A stretch of DNA of 64,000 nucleotides, taken from positions 434,001 to 498,000 of the forward strand of contig NZ_QXFL01000001.1 in assembly GCF_003584125.1 (NCBI RefSeq). Reading direction: 5' to 3'. Below, piece after piece: positions 34,897 to 44,295 of the stretch. This DNA comes from Aurantiacibacter zhengii (lineage in GTDB: Bacteria > Pseudomonadota > Alphaproteobacteria > Sphingomonadales > Sphingomonadaceae). The notes under the pieces are model-generated. The model had not been told where the DNA came from and searched no databases. It saw only the letters and a program-made list of their open reading frames with translations. The translations under genes and the position numbers were made by a program. The stretch's first letter is position 1. Every line of letters starts with the position of its first letter.

Positions 34897-37206
34897 GTGA
34901 CCCAGCCCCCCTCCGATAGCGACTCCGTTCCAGCCACCGCCGCGCCCGAATGGCTCGCCCATCTCAATGCGCCGCAGCGCGATGCCGTGCTGACGACGGA
35001 AGGACCGGTGCTGATGCTGGCGGGCGCAGGCACGGGAAAAACCGCCGCCCTCACCCACCGCCTCGCCCACATCGTGCGGGAGCGACTGGCATGGCCCAGC
35101 GAGATCCTGTGCGTCACCTTCACCAACAAGGCCGCGCGGGAAATGCGCGAACGCGTTTCCACGCTGACCAACGGTGCGCTGGAAGGCATGCCGTGGCTCG
35201 GCACCTTCCACTCGATCTGCGCGAAGATGCTGCGACGCCATGCGGAACTGGTCGGGCTGGAAAGCAACTTTACCATCATCGATACCGATGACCAGTTGCG
35301 CCTTTTGAAGACGCTGATCCGGGAAAACGATATCGACGAGAAGCGCTGGCCGCCGCGGCAGCTCGCCGGACTGATCGACAGCTGGAAGAACCGCGGCCTC
35401 AATCCCGATGACCTGACGGCGGTCGACAACGAAAGCTATGCCAACGGCAAGGGCGCGGAGATTTATCGTATCTACCAGGAACGGCTGAAAAGCCTGAATG
35501 CCTGCGACTTCGGCGACCTGCTGCTGCATATGCTCAACATCTTCCGCCGCCATACGGACGTGCTGAAAAACTACCAGCAACGCTACAAGTACATTCTCGT
35601 CGACGAATACCAGGACACCAACGCCGTGCAGTACCTGTGGCTGCGGCTGATGGCGCAGGAACGCAAGAACATCTGCGTGGTGGGGGACGACGACCAGTCG
35701 ATCTATTCCTGGCGCGGTGCGGAAGTTGCCAACATCCTGCGGTTCGAAAAGGATTTCCCGGGAGCGAAGGTGGTCAAGCTGGAGCAGAACTATCGCTCCA
35801 CTCCGCAAATCCTTGCCGCTGCCAGCGGACTGATCGAGGCGAACAGCCAGCGCCTAGGCAAGACGCTTTGGACGCAGTTGCCCGAAGGCCAGAAGGTGCG
35901 CGCCATCGGTGTGTGGGATGCGCCGGAGGAGGCGCGCCGCGTGGGGGAGGAACTGGAACGGCTGGAGCGCGAGGGATTGAGCCTTGAACAGGCCGCCATC
36001 CTGGTGCGTGCGCAGTACCAGACCCGCGAGTTCGAGGACCGGTTCATCCAGATCGGCCTTTCCTACCGCATCATCGGCGGTTTCCGTTTCTACGAACGCG
36101 CCGAAATCCGCGACGCGCTGGCCTACCTGCGCGTAATCGCCCAGCCCGCCGACGATCTGGCGTTCGAGCGGATCTACAACCAGCCCAAGCGGGGCCTTGG
36201 CGCCAAGACACTGGAAAAGATGTACCAGCACGCGCGCCGGACGCAGCAGCCGCTGGCAGCCGCCGCGCTGGAACTTGCCGACAGCGACGAACTGCCCGCC
36301 CGCGCCCGCAACACCATTGCCGCGTTGATGAGCGATTTCCTGCGCTGGCGCGAAATGAGCGAGGCAGTCAGCCCTTCCGAATTGATGCGCGCGGTGCTGG
36401 AAGAGAGCGGCTACGACGCCATGCTCAAGGCTGACCGCTCCACCGAAAGCGCTGGGCGGGCGGAAAACCTGATCGAACTTGCCCGTGCGATGGAGGAATA
36501 CGAGACGCTGGGCGATTTCCTCGAACACGTCGGGCTGGTGATGGACAACGATGCCAACGACGACGAGGAAAAGGTCACCATCATGACCATGCACGCCGCG
36601 AAGGGACTGGAATTCGACCATGTGTTCCTGCCCGGCTGGGAAGAAGGCGTGTTCCCCTCGCAGCGCTCGCTAGACGAAGGTGGCCTGGCGTCGCTGGAAG
36701 AGGAACGCCGTCTCGCTTACGTCGCCATCACGCGGGCGAAGCGCCGTTGCACCATCCTCCACGCGGCCAACCGGCGCATCTATGGCCAGTGGACCAGCAG
36801 CATCCCCAGCCGCTTCGTCGAGGAACTGCCGGAAGAGCATATCGAAAGCGAAACCACGATGACCGGTGGCAAGTCGCTCTGGCAAGCCAACTGGAGCGAG
36901 AGCGAGGATCCGTTCGCCCACGTCTCCAGCAACAGGCCCGATCGCTCCAATGCTCGCGGACCGGGCTGGCAGCGTGCACTTGCTACGGGTTACGAGACCA
37001 GGCCTGCCCGCCTGAAGGAACCGGGCCGCAGCGCGGCGAGCTTCGCCGCCAAACCACGCGACGACGTGGAGATCGGCGCACGCGTGTTCCACGAGAAGTT
37101 CGGGTACGGAGAGGTCATCGGGCAGGAGGGCAACAAGCTGGAAATCGATTTTGAGAAGGCAGGCACCAAGCGGGTCATCGACAGCTTCGTTACTTTGGCG
37201 ACCTAG
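34897..37206 (+). CDS. uvrD: UvrD/PcrA-type superfamily 1 DNA helicase
   Basis: UvrD unwinds DNA 3' to 5' in nucleotide excision and mismatch repair. The 769 residues have Walker A GAGTGKT (43-49), the VDEYQDTN motif II, DDQSIYSWRGA motif III, QNYRST, TMHAAKGLEFD and the LAYVAITRAKRR motif VI, then a C-terminal Tudor-like domain (ARVFHEKFGYGEVIG..). The GTG at 34897 gives the normal N terminus (TQPPSDSDS..); the open frame continues upstream into the divergent gene without family support. Confidence 0.93.
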   Translation: MTQPPSDSDSVPATAAPEWLAHLNAPQRDAVLTTEGPVLMLAGAGTGKTAALTHRLAHIVRERLAWPSEILCVTFTNKAAREMRERVSTLTNGALEGMPWLGTFHSICAKMLRRHAELVGLESNFTIIDTDDQLRLLKTLIRENDIDEKRWPPRQLAGLIDSWKNRGLNPDDLTAVDNESYANGKGAEIYRIYQERLKSLNACDFGDLLLHMLNIFRRHTDVLKNYQQRYKYILVDEYQDTNAVQYLWLRLMAQERKNICVVGDDDQSIYSWRGAEVANILRFEKDFPGAKVVKLEQNYRSTPQILAAASGLIEANSQRLGKTLWTQLPEGQKVRAIGVWDAPEEARRVGEELERLEREGLSLEQAAILVRAQYQTREFEDRFIQIGLSYRIIGGFRFYERAEIRDALAYLRVIAQPADDLAFERIYNQPKRGLGAKTLEKMYQHARRTQQPLAAAALELADSDELPARARNTIAALMSDFLRWREMSEAVSPSELMRAVLEESGYDAMLKADRSTESAGRAENLIELARAMEEYETLGDFLEHVGLVMDNDANDDEEKVTIMTMHAAKGLEFDHVFLPGWEEGVFPSQRSLDEGGLASLEEERRLAYVAITRAKRRCTILHAANRRIYGQWTSSIPSRFVEELPEEHIESETTMTGGKSLWQANWSESEDPFAHVSSNRPDRSNARGPGWQRALATGYETRPARLKEPGRSAASFAAKPRDDVEIGARVFHEKFGYGEVIGQEGNKLEIDFEKAGTKRVIDSFVTLAT

Positions 37207-37343
37207 ATCGTTTCCAAGGCCGTCGATCGCCGCCATAAAGATGCGGACGAATATAAATTTGTTATAGAGCGCCGCATTCTTGTGGTTAAATAGCGCTCGG
37301 CCGGGCTGAACGGGGCTTGGCCAAGCTTGGACGGGGCGGAACA

Positions 37344-38117
37344 TTGAAACAGCACGAACGCGATCCATTCGATTCGGCTGGCAGGGGCAGCCTGCCGGAC
37401 ATCTGGAAGTTCCTGGCGTCGATCCGCACACGGTTCGCCTTATCGGAAACCGAGGCCGGGTTGCTCAAAAATGCCATGTGCGAAACCGCCGTGTTTGCGC
37501 CGGGCGAATACCTGGTGCGCGAGGGTGAGCGGATTCACTACTCCTCGCTCATTCTCGAAGGGTTCGCCTGCCGCTGCAAGGACAGCCAGGATGGCGAGCG
37601 GCAGATCATGGAAATCCAGATCCCCGGTGACTTCGTTGACCTGCATTCCTATCCGCTCGAAGTGCTGGACCATGGTATATGCGCCATGTCCGATTGCCGC
37701 ATCGTCAAATTCATGCACACGGATATTTCGCGGCTGATCGACGAGAGCCCGCGGCTTGCGCGTATCCTGTGGTTCGCCACCATGGTGGACGCCTCGATCC
37801 ACCGGGAATGGATCATGAATATCGGCTCCCGTTCGGGCAAGGCGCGCATCGCCCACCTGTTCTGCGAGCTGTACAGCCGGTGCGAGGTGGTGGGCCTCAC
37901 CACCGACCACACCTTCTGGCTGCCGCTAACCCAGACGCAGATCGGCGAGTGCCTCGGTTTCACGCAGATGCATGTGAACCGGATGCTGAAGGAACTGCGC
38001 GAAATGAACCTCGTCACCTTCCAGACGCAGCGGGTACAGATTCATGACTGGGATGGCCTGTGCGAACTTGCCGAGTTCGATCCGGCCTATCTCTACCTCA
38101 CCAGACGCGAAGCCTGA
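37344..38117 (+). CDS. Crp/Fnr family transcriptional regulator
   Basis: The 257-residue regulator has a cyclic-nucleotide-like sensor domain (about 20-140, with FAPGEYLVREGERIHYSSLILEG) and a C-terminal winged helix (LTQTQIGECLGFTQMHVNRMLKELRE). The N terminus lacks the cysteine cluster that holds the Fnr iron-sulphur centre, so it is probably not an oxygen sensor; the ligand is unknown. The TTG at 37344 has GGGGCGGAA upstream; another TTG nine codons earlier is possible. It is a stand-alone gene. Confidence 0.85.
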   Translation: MKQHERDPFDSAGRGSLPDIWKFLASIRTRFALSETEAGLLKNAMCETAVFAPGEYLVREGERIHYSSLILEGFACRCKDSQDGERQIMEIQIPGDFVDLHSYPLEVLDHGICAMSDCRIVKFMHTDISRLIDESPRLARILWFATMVDASIHREWIMNIGSRSGKARIAHLFCELYSRCEVVGLTTDHTFWLPLTQTQIGECLGFTQMHVNRMLKELREMNLVTFQTQRVQIHDWDGLCELAEFDPAYLYLTRREA

Positions 38118-38134
38118 TCCGGCCCGGATTTCGG

Positions 38135-38383
38135 CTACAGCTTATAGGTCGGCTTGAGCGACCATGACTTGTCGGCATGGATGCGCAGTTCGTAGTCGCG
38201 TCCGCGCCAGCAGCGCAGCTCTACATCACCTGCACCGAAATGACGGTTTGCGATGCCGACGGCCTCCACGATGTCCGCGGCCTCGCAGACGATCTCCTCG
38301 TCGGTAGCGGAATCGGCACGCCTGCCGCGAAGACGAAAGCTTGCAGCTTCGGGCTTGCCGCTTGCGCGGTCTCTGCCGGTCAT
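38135..38383 (-). CDS. Small hypothetical protein
   Basis: An 82-residue, rather basic protein, with an acidic central part (ATDEEIVCEAADIVEAVGIANRHF) and a C-terminal VELRCWRGRDYELRIHADKSW. It has no signal or membrane segment. AGGGGG lies eight bases upstream of the ATG. I do not recognise a family. It is convergent with the Crp/Fnr regulator, 17 bp away. Confidence 0.6.
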   Translation of the reverse strand: MTGRDRASGKPEAASFRLRGRRADSATDEEIVCEAADIVEAVGIANRHFGAGDVELRCWRGRDYELRIHADKSWSLKPTYKL

Positions 38384-38563
38384 TTGCGACCCCCTGTTCC
38401 GTCCGTAGAGGCACCGGCCTCTGCGGAAGGGTCATGGCAAAGATGGGGCGTCATGCGCGACAACATAAGTCTATTGCGCGGAACATGGCCAAGCGGCTGC
38501 CTTTGCCCGCCCGGCCGTCACGCAAGCTTTCCCTTGGCCCGGGCGACCTGCTAACGGCCCGTC

Positions 38564-39451
38564 ATGCCCCTGCGCGATATAGCCCTGCTGGTTCTCCTGT
38601 GCCTGATCTGGGCCGCGAATGTGCTGGTCAGCCGCGTGGTGGTGACCGACCTTGCGGTGCCGCCGCTCTGGTATGCCGCGCTGCGTTCGGTCGTAGTCAT
38701 GGCCGCTCTCGCACCCTGGCTGAAATGGCCGGGCCGCGACTGGTGGCGGGTCGCGCTGGTGACCACAGCAGTAAGCGGCGGCGGTTTCGCCCTGCTGTTC
38801 GTCGGCCTGCAGGATGCAACCGCCTCCGCATCTGCCATCGTCCAGCTTTCCGGCGCGCCGATGACGGTGCTGCTGGCGATGGTGATCCTGAAGGAGCAGG
38901 TGCGCTGGCGGCGCGGTATCGGCATTGCCATGGCGCTGGGCGGCGTAGGGCTTGCGGTCGCTTCCCCCTCGGGCTGGGAAAACTCGGCCGGCCTGTTTTT
39001 CGTGTTTGCCGGAGCGCTGGTGGGCGCGCTGGGGTCGGTCTACCTCAAGACTATCGAACTGTCCGCGCTGCGAATGATGGCGTGGGCGGGCTTTTTCTCC
39101 ACTGCGCTCCTGCTACCGCTGAGTTTCATGCTGGAGAGCGGCCAGGTTGCCGTGTCCCTTGCCGCCCCTTGGGAAATGCTCGGCGCGCTGGCCTTCTCGG
39201 GGCTCGTCGTCTCGGTATTCGCTCACACCGCCTATTTCCGCATTTTGCAGAAGAACGAGGCAGGCGTGGTCGCACCGATTACCCTGCTGACGCCGGTCTT
39301 TACCATCCTGATGGGTGCGACACTGGCGAACGAGCCGGTGGGCGCGGTGATGCTGGCCGGTGCTGCCCTGGCGGTTGCCGGGGTGCTGGTTATCGAGGTG
39401 CGTCCCAGCAAGACCATCTTCAAGGGTCTGCTGGTCAGGCCACGGCTCTAG
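38564..39451 (+). CDS. DMT/EamA family transporter
   Basis: The 295-residue membrane protein has ten predicted spans in two EamA-type halves (residues about 5-135 and 145-285). LCLIWAANVLVSRVVV and the later TPVFTILMGATLANEPVGAV are typical of the family, whose members export amino acids or other small metabolites. The substrate cannot be read from the sequence. No strong ribosome site was seen upstream of the ATG. Confidence 0.85.
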   Translation: MPLRDIALLVLLCLIWAANVLVSRVVVTDLAVPPLWYAALRSVVVMAALAPWLKWPGRDWWRVALVTTAVSGGGFALLFVGLQDATASASAIVQLSGAPMTVLLAMVILKEQVRWRRGIGIAMALGGVGLAVASPSGWENSAGLFFVFAGALVGALGSVYLKTIELSALRMMAWAGFFSTALLLPLSFMLESGQVAVSLAAPWEMLGALAFSGLVVSVFAHTAYFRILQKNEAGVVAPITLLTPVFTILMGATLANEPVGAVMLAGAALAVAGVLVIEVRPSKTIFKGLLVRPRL

Positions 39452-39458
39452 CGTCCGG

Positions 39459-40865
39459 TCAGTTGAACCCCACGCCGAGGAAGTCGGGCTTGGGGCCATT
39501 CCATTCGCCAGCGGGTACAGGCTCTTCGTCCTGGTTGCGATGGCGCGACTGGCGCGGCTTTTCTTCCCGCTGCGGCTTGCTCTCGCGCTTTTCCTGGCGC
39601 GGCTTCGGCGTATCCTGCCGGTCATCGTCGCGGCGCGAACGAGAGCGCTTCGGCTTCTCGTCGCGTTCCTCGACGGTGTCGTCCTCAGGTTCTTCCTGCT
39701 TCGGCTTTTCCTGCTTCGGCTGGGCCTTTGGCAGTTCGACGCGAACGTCCTTCTTGCCGAACACGGGCACCTTGTTGCCGGTCAGCTTCTCGACGTTGTC
39801 GATAGCCTCGGCATCTTCGGGGGCGACGAACGTGAATGCGCGGCCCTTGGCCCCGGCACGGCCCGTGCGGCCAATGCGGTGGACATAGTCATCCGGGTGC
39901 CACGGCGTGTCGAAGTTGAACACGTGGCTCACACCCTTGATGTCCAGCCCGCGCGCGGCAACGTCCGACGCGACAAGGATGTTGATCTCGCCCGACTTGA
40001 AGCGGTTCAGTTCGGCATTGCGCTGGTTCTGGTCGATATCGCCGTGGATTTCGCCGCTGGCAAAGCCGTGGCCCTGGAGGCTCTTGTTCAGTTCGCGAAC
40101 CGTCGTCTTGCGGTTGCAGAAGATGATCGCGGTTTCCACCAGATCGTTGCGCAGCAGCCAGCGCAGCGTCTCGCGCTTCTCGCGGCTCTTCACCGGGATC
40201 TTGAACGCGGTAATGTTCTCGTTCGTGGAAGCGGCACGCGTCACCTCGATCCGCTTGGGATTATCGAGGAACTTCTTGGCCAGCTTGGCAATGGGCGGCG
40301 GCATGGTGGCGCTGAACAGCAGCGTCTGGCGCTTTTCCGGCAACTTGTCGCAGATGAACTCGATATCGGGGATGAAGCCCATGTCGAGCATCCGGTCGGC
40401 CTCGTCGATCACCACCAGTTCACAGGCATTCAGCATGATCTTGCCGCGCTCGAACAGATCCATCAGGCGTCCCGGCGTGGCGATCAGCACGTCCACACCG
40501 TCGTTCAGGGCCTTTACCTGCTCGCCCATCTGCACGCCGCCGATCAGCAGCGCCATCTTGAGGTCGTTGTTCTTGCCGTACTTCTCGAAATTCTCGGCAA
40601 CCTGGGCCGCCAGTTCGCGCGTCGGCGCCAGGATCAGGCTGCGCGGCATCAGCGCGCGGCGACGGCCGTTGGAAAGCACATCGATCATCGGCAGCACGAA
40701 ACTGGCGGTCTTGCCGGTGCCCGTCTGCGCAATGCCGAGCACGTCCCTCATCATCAGCACCGCCGGAATCGCCTCCGCCTGGATCGGAGTTGGCTCGGTG
40801 TAGCCAGCCTCCTCGACGGCTTGGAGCAATTCAGGGGAAAGGCCGAGATCGGCGAAAGTGGTCAA
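39459..40865 (-). CDS. DEAD-box RNA helicase, RhlE-like
   Basis: The 468-residue helicase has the Q motif ([14 protein letters not shown]), Walker A AQTGTGKT (46-53), DEAD at 154-157, SATMPPP, and [12 protein letters not shown]-terminal low-complexity tail from about residue 385 is rich in Lys, Glu, Pro, Arg and Gln and likely binds RNA. RhlE-type helicases act in ribosome assembly and RNA turnover. The start is a TTG at 40865 ([14 protein letters not shown]), without a good ribosome site. Confidence 0.9.
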   Translation of the reverse strand: MTTFADLGLSPELLQAVEEAGYTEPTPIQAEAIPAVLMMRDVLGIAQTGTGKTASFVLPMIDVLSNGRRRALMPRSLILAPTRELAAQVAENFEKYGKNNDLKMALLIGGVQMGEQVKALNDGVDVLIATPGRLMDLFERGKIMLNACELVVIDEADRMLDMGFIPDIEFICDKLPEKRQTLLFSATMPPPIAKLAKKFLDNPKRIEVTRAASTNENITAFKIPVKSREKRETLRWLLRNDLVETAIIFCNRKTTVRELNKSLQGHGFASGEIHGDIDQNQRNAELNRFKSGEINILVASDVAARGLDIKGVSHVFNFDTPWHPDDYVHRIGRTGRAGAKGRAFTFVAPEDAEAIDNVEKLTGNKVPVFGKKDVRVELPKAQPKQEKPKQEEPEDDTVEERDEKPKRSRSRRDDDRQDTPKPRQEKRESKPQREEKPRQSRHRNQDEEPVPAGEWNGPKPDFLGVGFN

Positions 40866-40970
40866 TGCGTAAGGTCCGGAAATAAGAGGAGATGCTTGTC
40901 ATGCAGCACAAGGCATGCGCCGCGCCCTATGCAGCAGGCACGCAGAAAGTCAAGATTTACGGGTAAATCG

Positions 40971-41552
40971 TTACTGTCCGCTGACAGCGACCAGGCGGCT
41001 GAAATCGGTCACTTCGCAACTGGCCCCGGCGCGCGATTGCAGCAGGTCGCGCGCAACGCACAGGCGGCCATCCTCGCTTCGCTCGACATAAAACCCGGCA
41101 TAGAAGGCGCGCGCCACACAGCTTTCGCCAAGGCTGGCCGCTAGGATTTGCCGCTGGCGGGTAAACATCAGCAGGCGATTGTCGGTGGTTGGCTGCACGC
41201 CGATGATGTCGTTCACCTCGACACAGTCGCCATGTTCGACTTCCGCAAAGCTCTGGCGCATCGGGCGGCGCGGCAGGTCTGCCATCATCTGCGAACGCGC
41301 GCGGGCGGGCGCGGGAGACACCCGCACGATTACCCGCTGCCGGATGCGTACCTGGTTCTGCTGCTGCGCGCGGTGCGCCTCGTCCAGCAGGGTGGTGGGC
41401 GAAACCTGTGATGGCCCGAAGCCCAGCGGCAGGGCGGATCGCGGCCCGGCCAGTGCGCCAATGTCCTGCGCTGCCACGCGCGCCGGCAACTGCGCCGCCA
41501 CTATGGGGACAAGCAGAGCGACAAGCGCGAGGATGGCGACAAGACGTTTCAT
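40971..41552 (-). CDS. Hypothetical exported protein
   Basis: The 193-residue protein starts with a signal sequence (MKRLVAILALVALLVPIVAA). The mature part is Arg/Gln-rich in the middle and has four cysteines (GDCVEV, ESCVARA, RLCVARD, ASCEVTD) toward the end, which suggests two disulphides in the periplasm. No family is recognised. It follows the divergent start of the FAD dehydrogenase gene. Confidence 0.68.
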   Translation of the reverse strand: MKRLVAILALVALLVPIVAAQLPARVAAQDIGALAGPRSALPLGFGPSQVSPTTLLDEAHRAQQQNQVRIRQRVIVRVSPAPARARSQMMADLPRRPMRQSFAEVEHGDCVEVNDIIGVQPTTDNRLLMFTRQRQILAASLGESCVARAFYAGFYVERSEDGRLCVARDLLQSRAGASCEVTDFSRLVAVSGQ

Positions 41553-41701
41553 GCTGAAATTGGCGTTGGGGACCTGCGTGACGACGATCGGGAACTGGCG
41601 GACTACCGTTACTGCGCTCGGATAGCATGCGGGATTGAATGACGGCTTAACCCTCTCATCGGCCTTTGCAAGTCCAGCCGGTTAGTGGCAACGGAAGGTT
41701 G

Positions 41702-43150
41702 ATGAGCACCAAGGACACATTTCTTTCTGGCGCAGCGCAGCTGCTGGGCGAACGTGGCTTCACCACCGATGCCGACATGATCAGCCCGTGGCTGACCGAC
41801 TGGCGCGGACGGTTCACAGGGCGGGCGCTGGGGATGGCCTCCCCCGCCGACACGCAGCAGGTCGCGGCCCTTGTGCGGCTGTGCGGGGACCACGGCGTGC
41901 CCATCGTGCCGCAGGGCGGCAACAGCGGCATGTCGGGTGGTGCCACGCCGGACAAGACCGGCGATGCGATAGTGCTGTCGCTGCGCCGGATGGACAAGGT
42001 GCGCCGCTTCGATGTCGATGCGCGGCAGATCACCTGCGATGCCGGCATGATCCTGCAGACACTGCACGAAGCCGTGGAAGGGGAAAACCTGCGCTTCCCG
42101 CTGACGCTGGGAGGCAAGGGTTCTGCCACCATCGGCGGGCTGATCTCCACCAATGCCGGGGGAACCCAGGTGCTGCGCCATGGCTCAATGCGGTCCCAGG
42201 TGCTGGGGATCGAAGCGGTGATGGCGGATGGAACCGTGTTCGACTCGCTCCGACCGCTGAAGAAGGACAACCGCGGTTTCGACCTCAAACAGTTGCTGAT
42301 CGGCTCCGAGGGGACGCTGGGCATCGTCACTGCGGCGACGCTGCGCCTGCTGCCTGCGCTGGCCGACCGTGCGGTGCTCTGGGCTGGCCTTGCCGACATT
42401 CGCGATGCGCGCAAGTTGCTGCTGCATGCTGAACGCGTGGCGGGCGATGCGCTGGAGGGCTTCGAAGTCATGCCGCGCCACTCGCTTGATGCCGTTCTGA
42501 CGCACAGCGCCAATGCCCGCGCGCCCCTGCAGGATGCGCACCCGTGGAACGCGCTGATCGAACTGACCGCCGATGCCTCCGGTGCGGACGCCTTGCCCGC
42601 CCTCGCCCAGCAATTGCTGGAAAGCGCGTTTGAGCAAGACCTGGTGGCCGATGCCACGATCGCCCGTAACGAAGCCCAGGCAGAGGCGTTCTGGATGCTG
42701 CGCGACGAGATCGCTCCGGCAGAACGCGCACTTGGCCCTGCGATGCAGCACGATATCTCCGTCCCGGTGGCCGACATGGCGGATTTCGTGGCGGATGCCG
42801 TACCCAAGGTAGAAAGCGCCTTTCCCGGCCACACCGCGGTCGCTTTCGGACACCTTGGTGACGGCAATGTTCACTTCCACGTTCTCGCCCCGCAGGATGC
42901 GACGCCCGGCGAATGGGAAGAGAGTGAGGGCAAGACAATCAGCGCCTTCGTGCACGACCAGGTCACGGCCTGGAAAGGCTCCATCAGCGCTGAACACGGC
43001 ATCGGGCAACTGAAGCGGGATGAGCTGGCAAGGCTGGCCGATCCGGCGCAGCTGGCCATCATGCGACAGGTTAAGCAGGCGCTCGACCCCAGGGGCCTGC
43101 TCAATCCAGGCAAGCTGGTGCCGCTTGAAACGGGGGCAGAACCTCTTTAA
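41702..43150 (+). CDS. FAD-linked D-2-hydroxyacid dehydrogenase (GlcD/D2HGDH type)
   Basis: The 482-residue flavoprotein has an FAD_binding_4 domain with PQGGNSGMSGGATPD, a second FAD contact TLGGKGSATIGGLISTNAGG, and the FAD-oxidase C-terminal domain with the metal-binding FGHLGDGNVHFHV and SAEHGIGQLKRDEL motifs. The family oxidises D-lactate, glycolate or D-2-hydroxyglutarate; which one here is open. The ATG at 41702 has AAGG upstream; the frame extends 12 codons further. Confidence 0.88.
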   Translation: MSTKDTFLSGAAQLLGERGFTTDADMISPWLTDWRGRFTGRALGMASPADTQQVAALVRLCGDHGVPIVPQGGNSGMSGGATPDKTGDAIVLSLRRMDKVRRFDVDARQITCDAGMILQTLHEAVEGENLRFPLTLGGKGSATIGGLISTNAGGTQVLRHGSMRSQVLGIEAVMADGTVFDSLRPLKKDNRGFDLKQLLIGSEGTLGIVTAATLRLLPALADRAVLWAGLADIRDARKLLLHAERVAGDALEGFEVMPRHSLDAVLTHSANARAPLQDAHPWNALIELTADASGADALPALAQQLLESAFEQDLVADATIARNEAQAEAFWMLRDEIAPAERALGPAMQHDISVPVADMADFVADAVPKVESAFPGHTAVAFGHLGDGNVHFHVLAPQDATPGEWEESEGKTISAFVHDQVTAWKGSISAEHGIGQLKRDELARLADPAQLAIMRQVKQALDPRGLLNPGKLVPLETGAEPL

Positions 43151-43235
43151 GGCCGCGCCGGACGAAATTCACGAAAGCCAACTTCGGATGTCGGCCAAGC
43201 TGCCGGAAAATCCGAATGCAACCTGATCGGAGAGT

Positions 43236-44060
43236 ATGATGGCCAGCGCGCCGAAAGCCAGTTTGCCCGTGTTCTACAAGGAACTGATTCCCCTTAACAG
43301 CAACGATCATGGCGACTGGAATGCGCGCACGGTCGACAAGGCACCCTGGGTTGCCGGTCAGCACGCCGTTCCGCTGACCGTTGAGGAATTCCCCTCCGCG
43401 CAGCGCAATTTCCCGATCGTCTTCTCCGCCGGTGACCGCTCCGTGCCGCTGGCGCTGATGGGCCTGAACGAAGGCGTGAACGTTTTCTTCGACGAAGACG
43501 GCGCACCGCGCGACGACACGCCGCCGTACATTCCGGCCTATATCCGCCGCTATCCCTTCCTGCTGGCAAAGCTGGACCAGAATTCCGACAACCTGTCGCT
43601 CTGCTTCGACCCGTCGAGCGATCTTGTCGGCAAGTTCGATGAGGGCCACCCCCTCTTCACCGGCGACAAGGAACCCAGCGAGCACGTGAAGGGCCTGCTG
43701 CAGTTCTGCGAGAAGTTCGAGGAAGCCGGCAACCGCACCCAGTTGTTTATGAAGGAACTGGAAGACCACGACCTGTTGATGGACGGCGAGATCGCGATCA
43801 ACCGGGCCGACAACCCCGAGCAGCCTTTCATCTATCGCGGTTTCCGCATGGTGAACCAGGACAAGCTGCGCGAACTGCGCGGCGACCAGCTGCGAAAGTG
43901 GAACGAGAACGGCCTGCTGCCGCTCATCTTCGCGCACCTGTTCTCGCTCGACCTCATGCGGAACATTTTCGCGCGCCAGGTGGAAATCGGCAAGGGTCCG
44001 CAGGGTATGACCGCAGGCGCAAACGCAGCGCCGGCCGAAACCGCCAAGAAGAAAAAGTAA
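43236..44060 (+). CDS. SapC family protein
   Basis: The 274-residue protein is soluble, without signal peptide, and carries the SapC pattern: FYKELIPLNSNDHGDW near the start, FPIVFSAGDRSVPLALMGL, then YIPAYIRRYPFLLA and CFDPSSDLV. SapC was named from S-layer loci of Campylobacter; in sphingomonads it often sits with TonB receptors and carbohydrate or halogenase genes, but here it stands alone. Function is unclear. Two adjacent ATG codons (43236, 43239) follow GGAG. Confidence 0.85.
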   Translation: MMASAPKASLPVFYKELIPLNSNDHGDWNARTVDKAPWVAGQHAVPLTVEEFPSAQRNFPIVFSAGDRSVPLALMGLNEGVNVFFDEDGAPRDDTPPYIPAYIRRYPFLLAKLDQNSDNLSLCFDPSSDLVGKFDEGHPLFTGDKEPSEHVKGLLQFCEKFEEAGNRTQLFMKELEDHDLLMDGEIAINRADNPEQPFIYRGFRMVNQDKLRELRGDQLRKWNENGLLPLIFAHLFSLDLMRNIFARQVEIGKGPQGMTAGANAAPAETAKKKK

Positions 44061-44113
44061 GCGGGCTTCGGCAGCGCCGACAGGGCGCGCCGATTTCGCG
44101 ACGAAACAGCGAC

Positions 44114-44142
44114 AGGGGCGGCTCTTCGGGGCCGCCCCTTTT
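44114..44142 (+). terminator. Intrinsic terminator of sapC
   Basis: AGGGGCGGC (44114-44122) pairs with GCCGCCCCT (44131-44139) around an 8-base loop and runs into TTTT. This should end the sapC transcript. Confidence 0.85.
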
Positions 44143-44152
44143 GCATGTGATC

Positions 44153-44180
44153 TTGAAACATTTTCCGGCAGGCTTATCTT
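44153..44180 (+). promoter_or_regulatory. Candidate promoter of the small RNA
   Basis: TTGAAA (44153-44158) and TATCTT (44175-44180) are 16 bases apart on the plus strand, starting 11 bases after the sapC terminator. They predict a start near 44187, at the base of the first RNA hairpin. Confidence 0.5.
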
Positions 44181-44186
44181 TGATTT

Positions 44187-44290
44187 GTCCGGCCGGCGCT
44201 CCCCTCATGGCCCGGCCGGATAGGTATGCTTTTGCATACCTCCTCCCTGAACCTTGGCCGCCTCGTGCTTCGCGCACGGGGCGGTTTTTT
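44187..44290 (+). ncRNA. Candidate anti-Shine-Dalgarno small RNA
   Basis: About 104 bases with three stem-loops. SL1 is a perfect 9-bp stem (TCCGGCCGG 44188-44196 with 44212-44220). SL2 is a perfect 8-bp stem with TTTT loop (AGGTATGC 44222-44229 with 44234-44241). SL3 is an 11-bp terminator stem with six T (44258-44290). CCTCCTCCC at 44239-44247, partly single-stranded after SL2, can pair with Shine-Dalgarno sequences. Alphaproteobacterial small RNAs such as the CcsR/cuckoo group carry this motif. A terminator for sapC lies upstream, so the second plus-strand terminator needs its own transcript. No homologue is claimed. Confidence 0.55.
44258..44290 (+). terminator. Intrinsic terminator of the candidate small RNA
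   Basis: CCGCCTCGTGC (44258-44268) pairs with GCACGGGGCGG (44274-44284, one G-U pair) around a TTCGC loop and is followed by six T. The T-run is only on the plus strand, so it does not serve the minus-strand gene that ends at 44296. Confidence 0.85.
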
Positions 44291-44295
44291 CTTGT

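Noticed and set aside
37315-37324. Palindrome CTTGGCCAAG upstream of the Crp/Fnr gene
   Set aside because: Too short and G+C-rich to separate from chance, and does not resemble a Crp or Fnr box.
39360-41144. 594-codon plus-strand open frame across the RhlE-type helicase
   Set aside because: Antisense to a helicase with all motifs intact; the protein is a reading of the complement.
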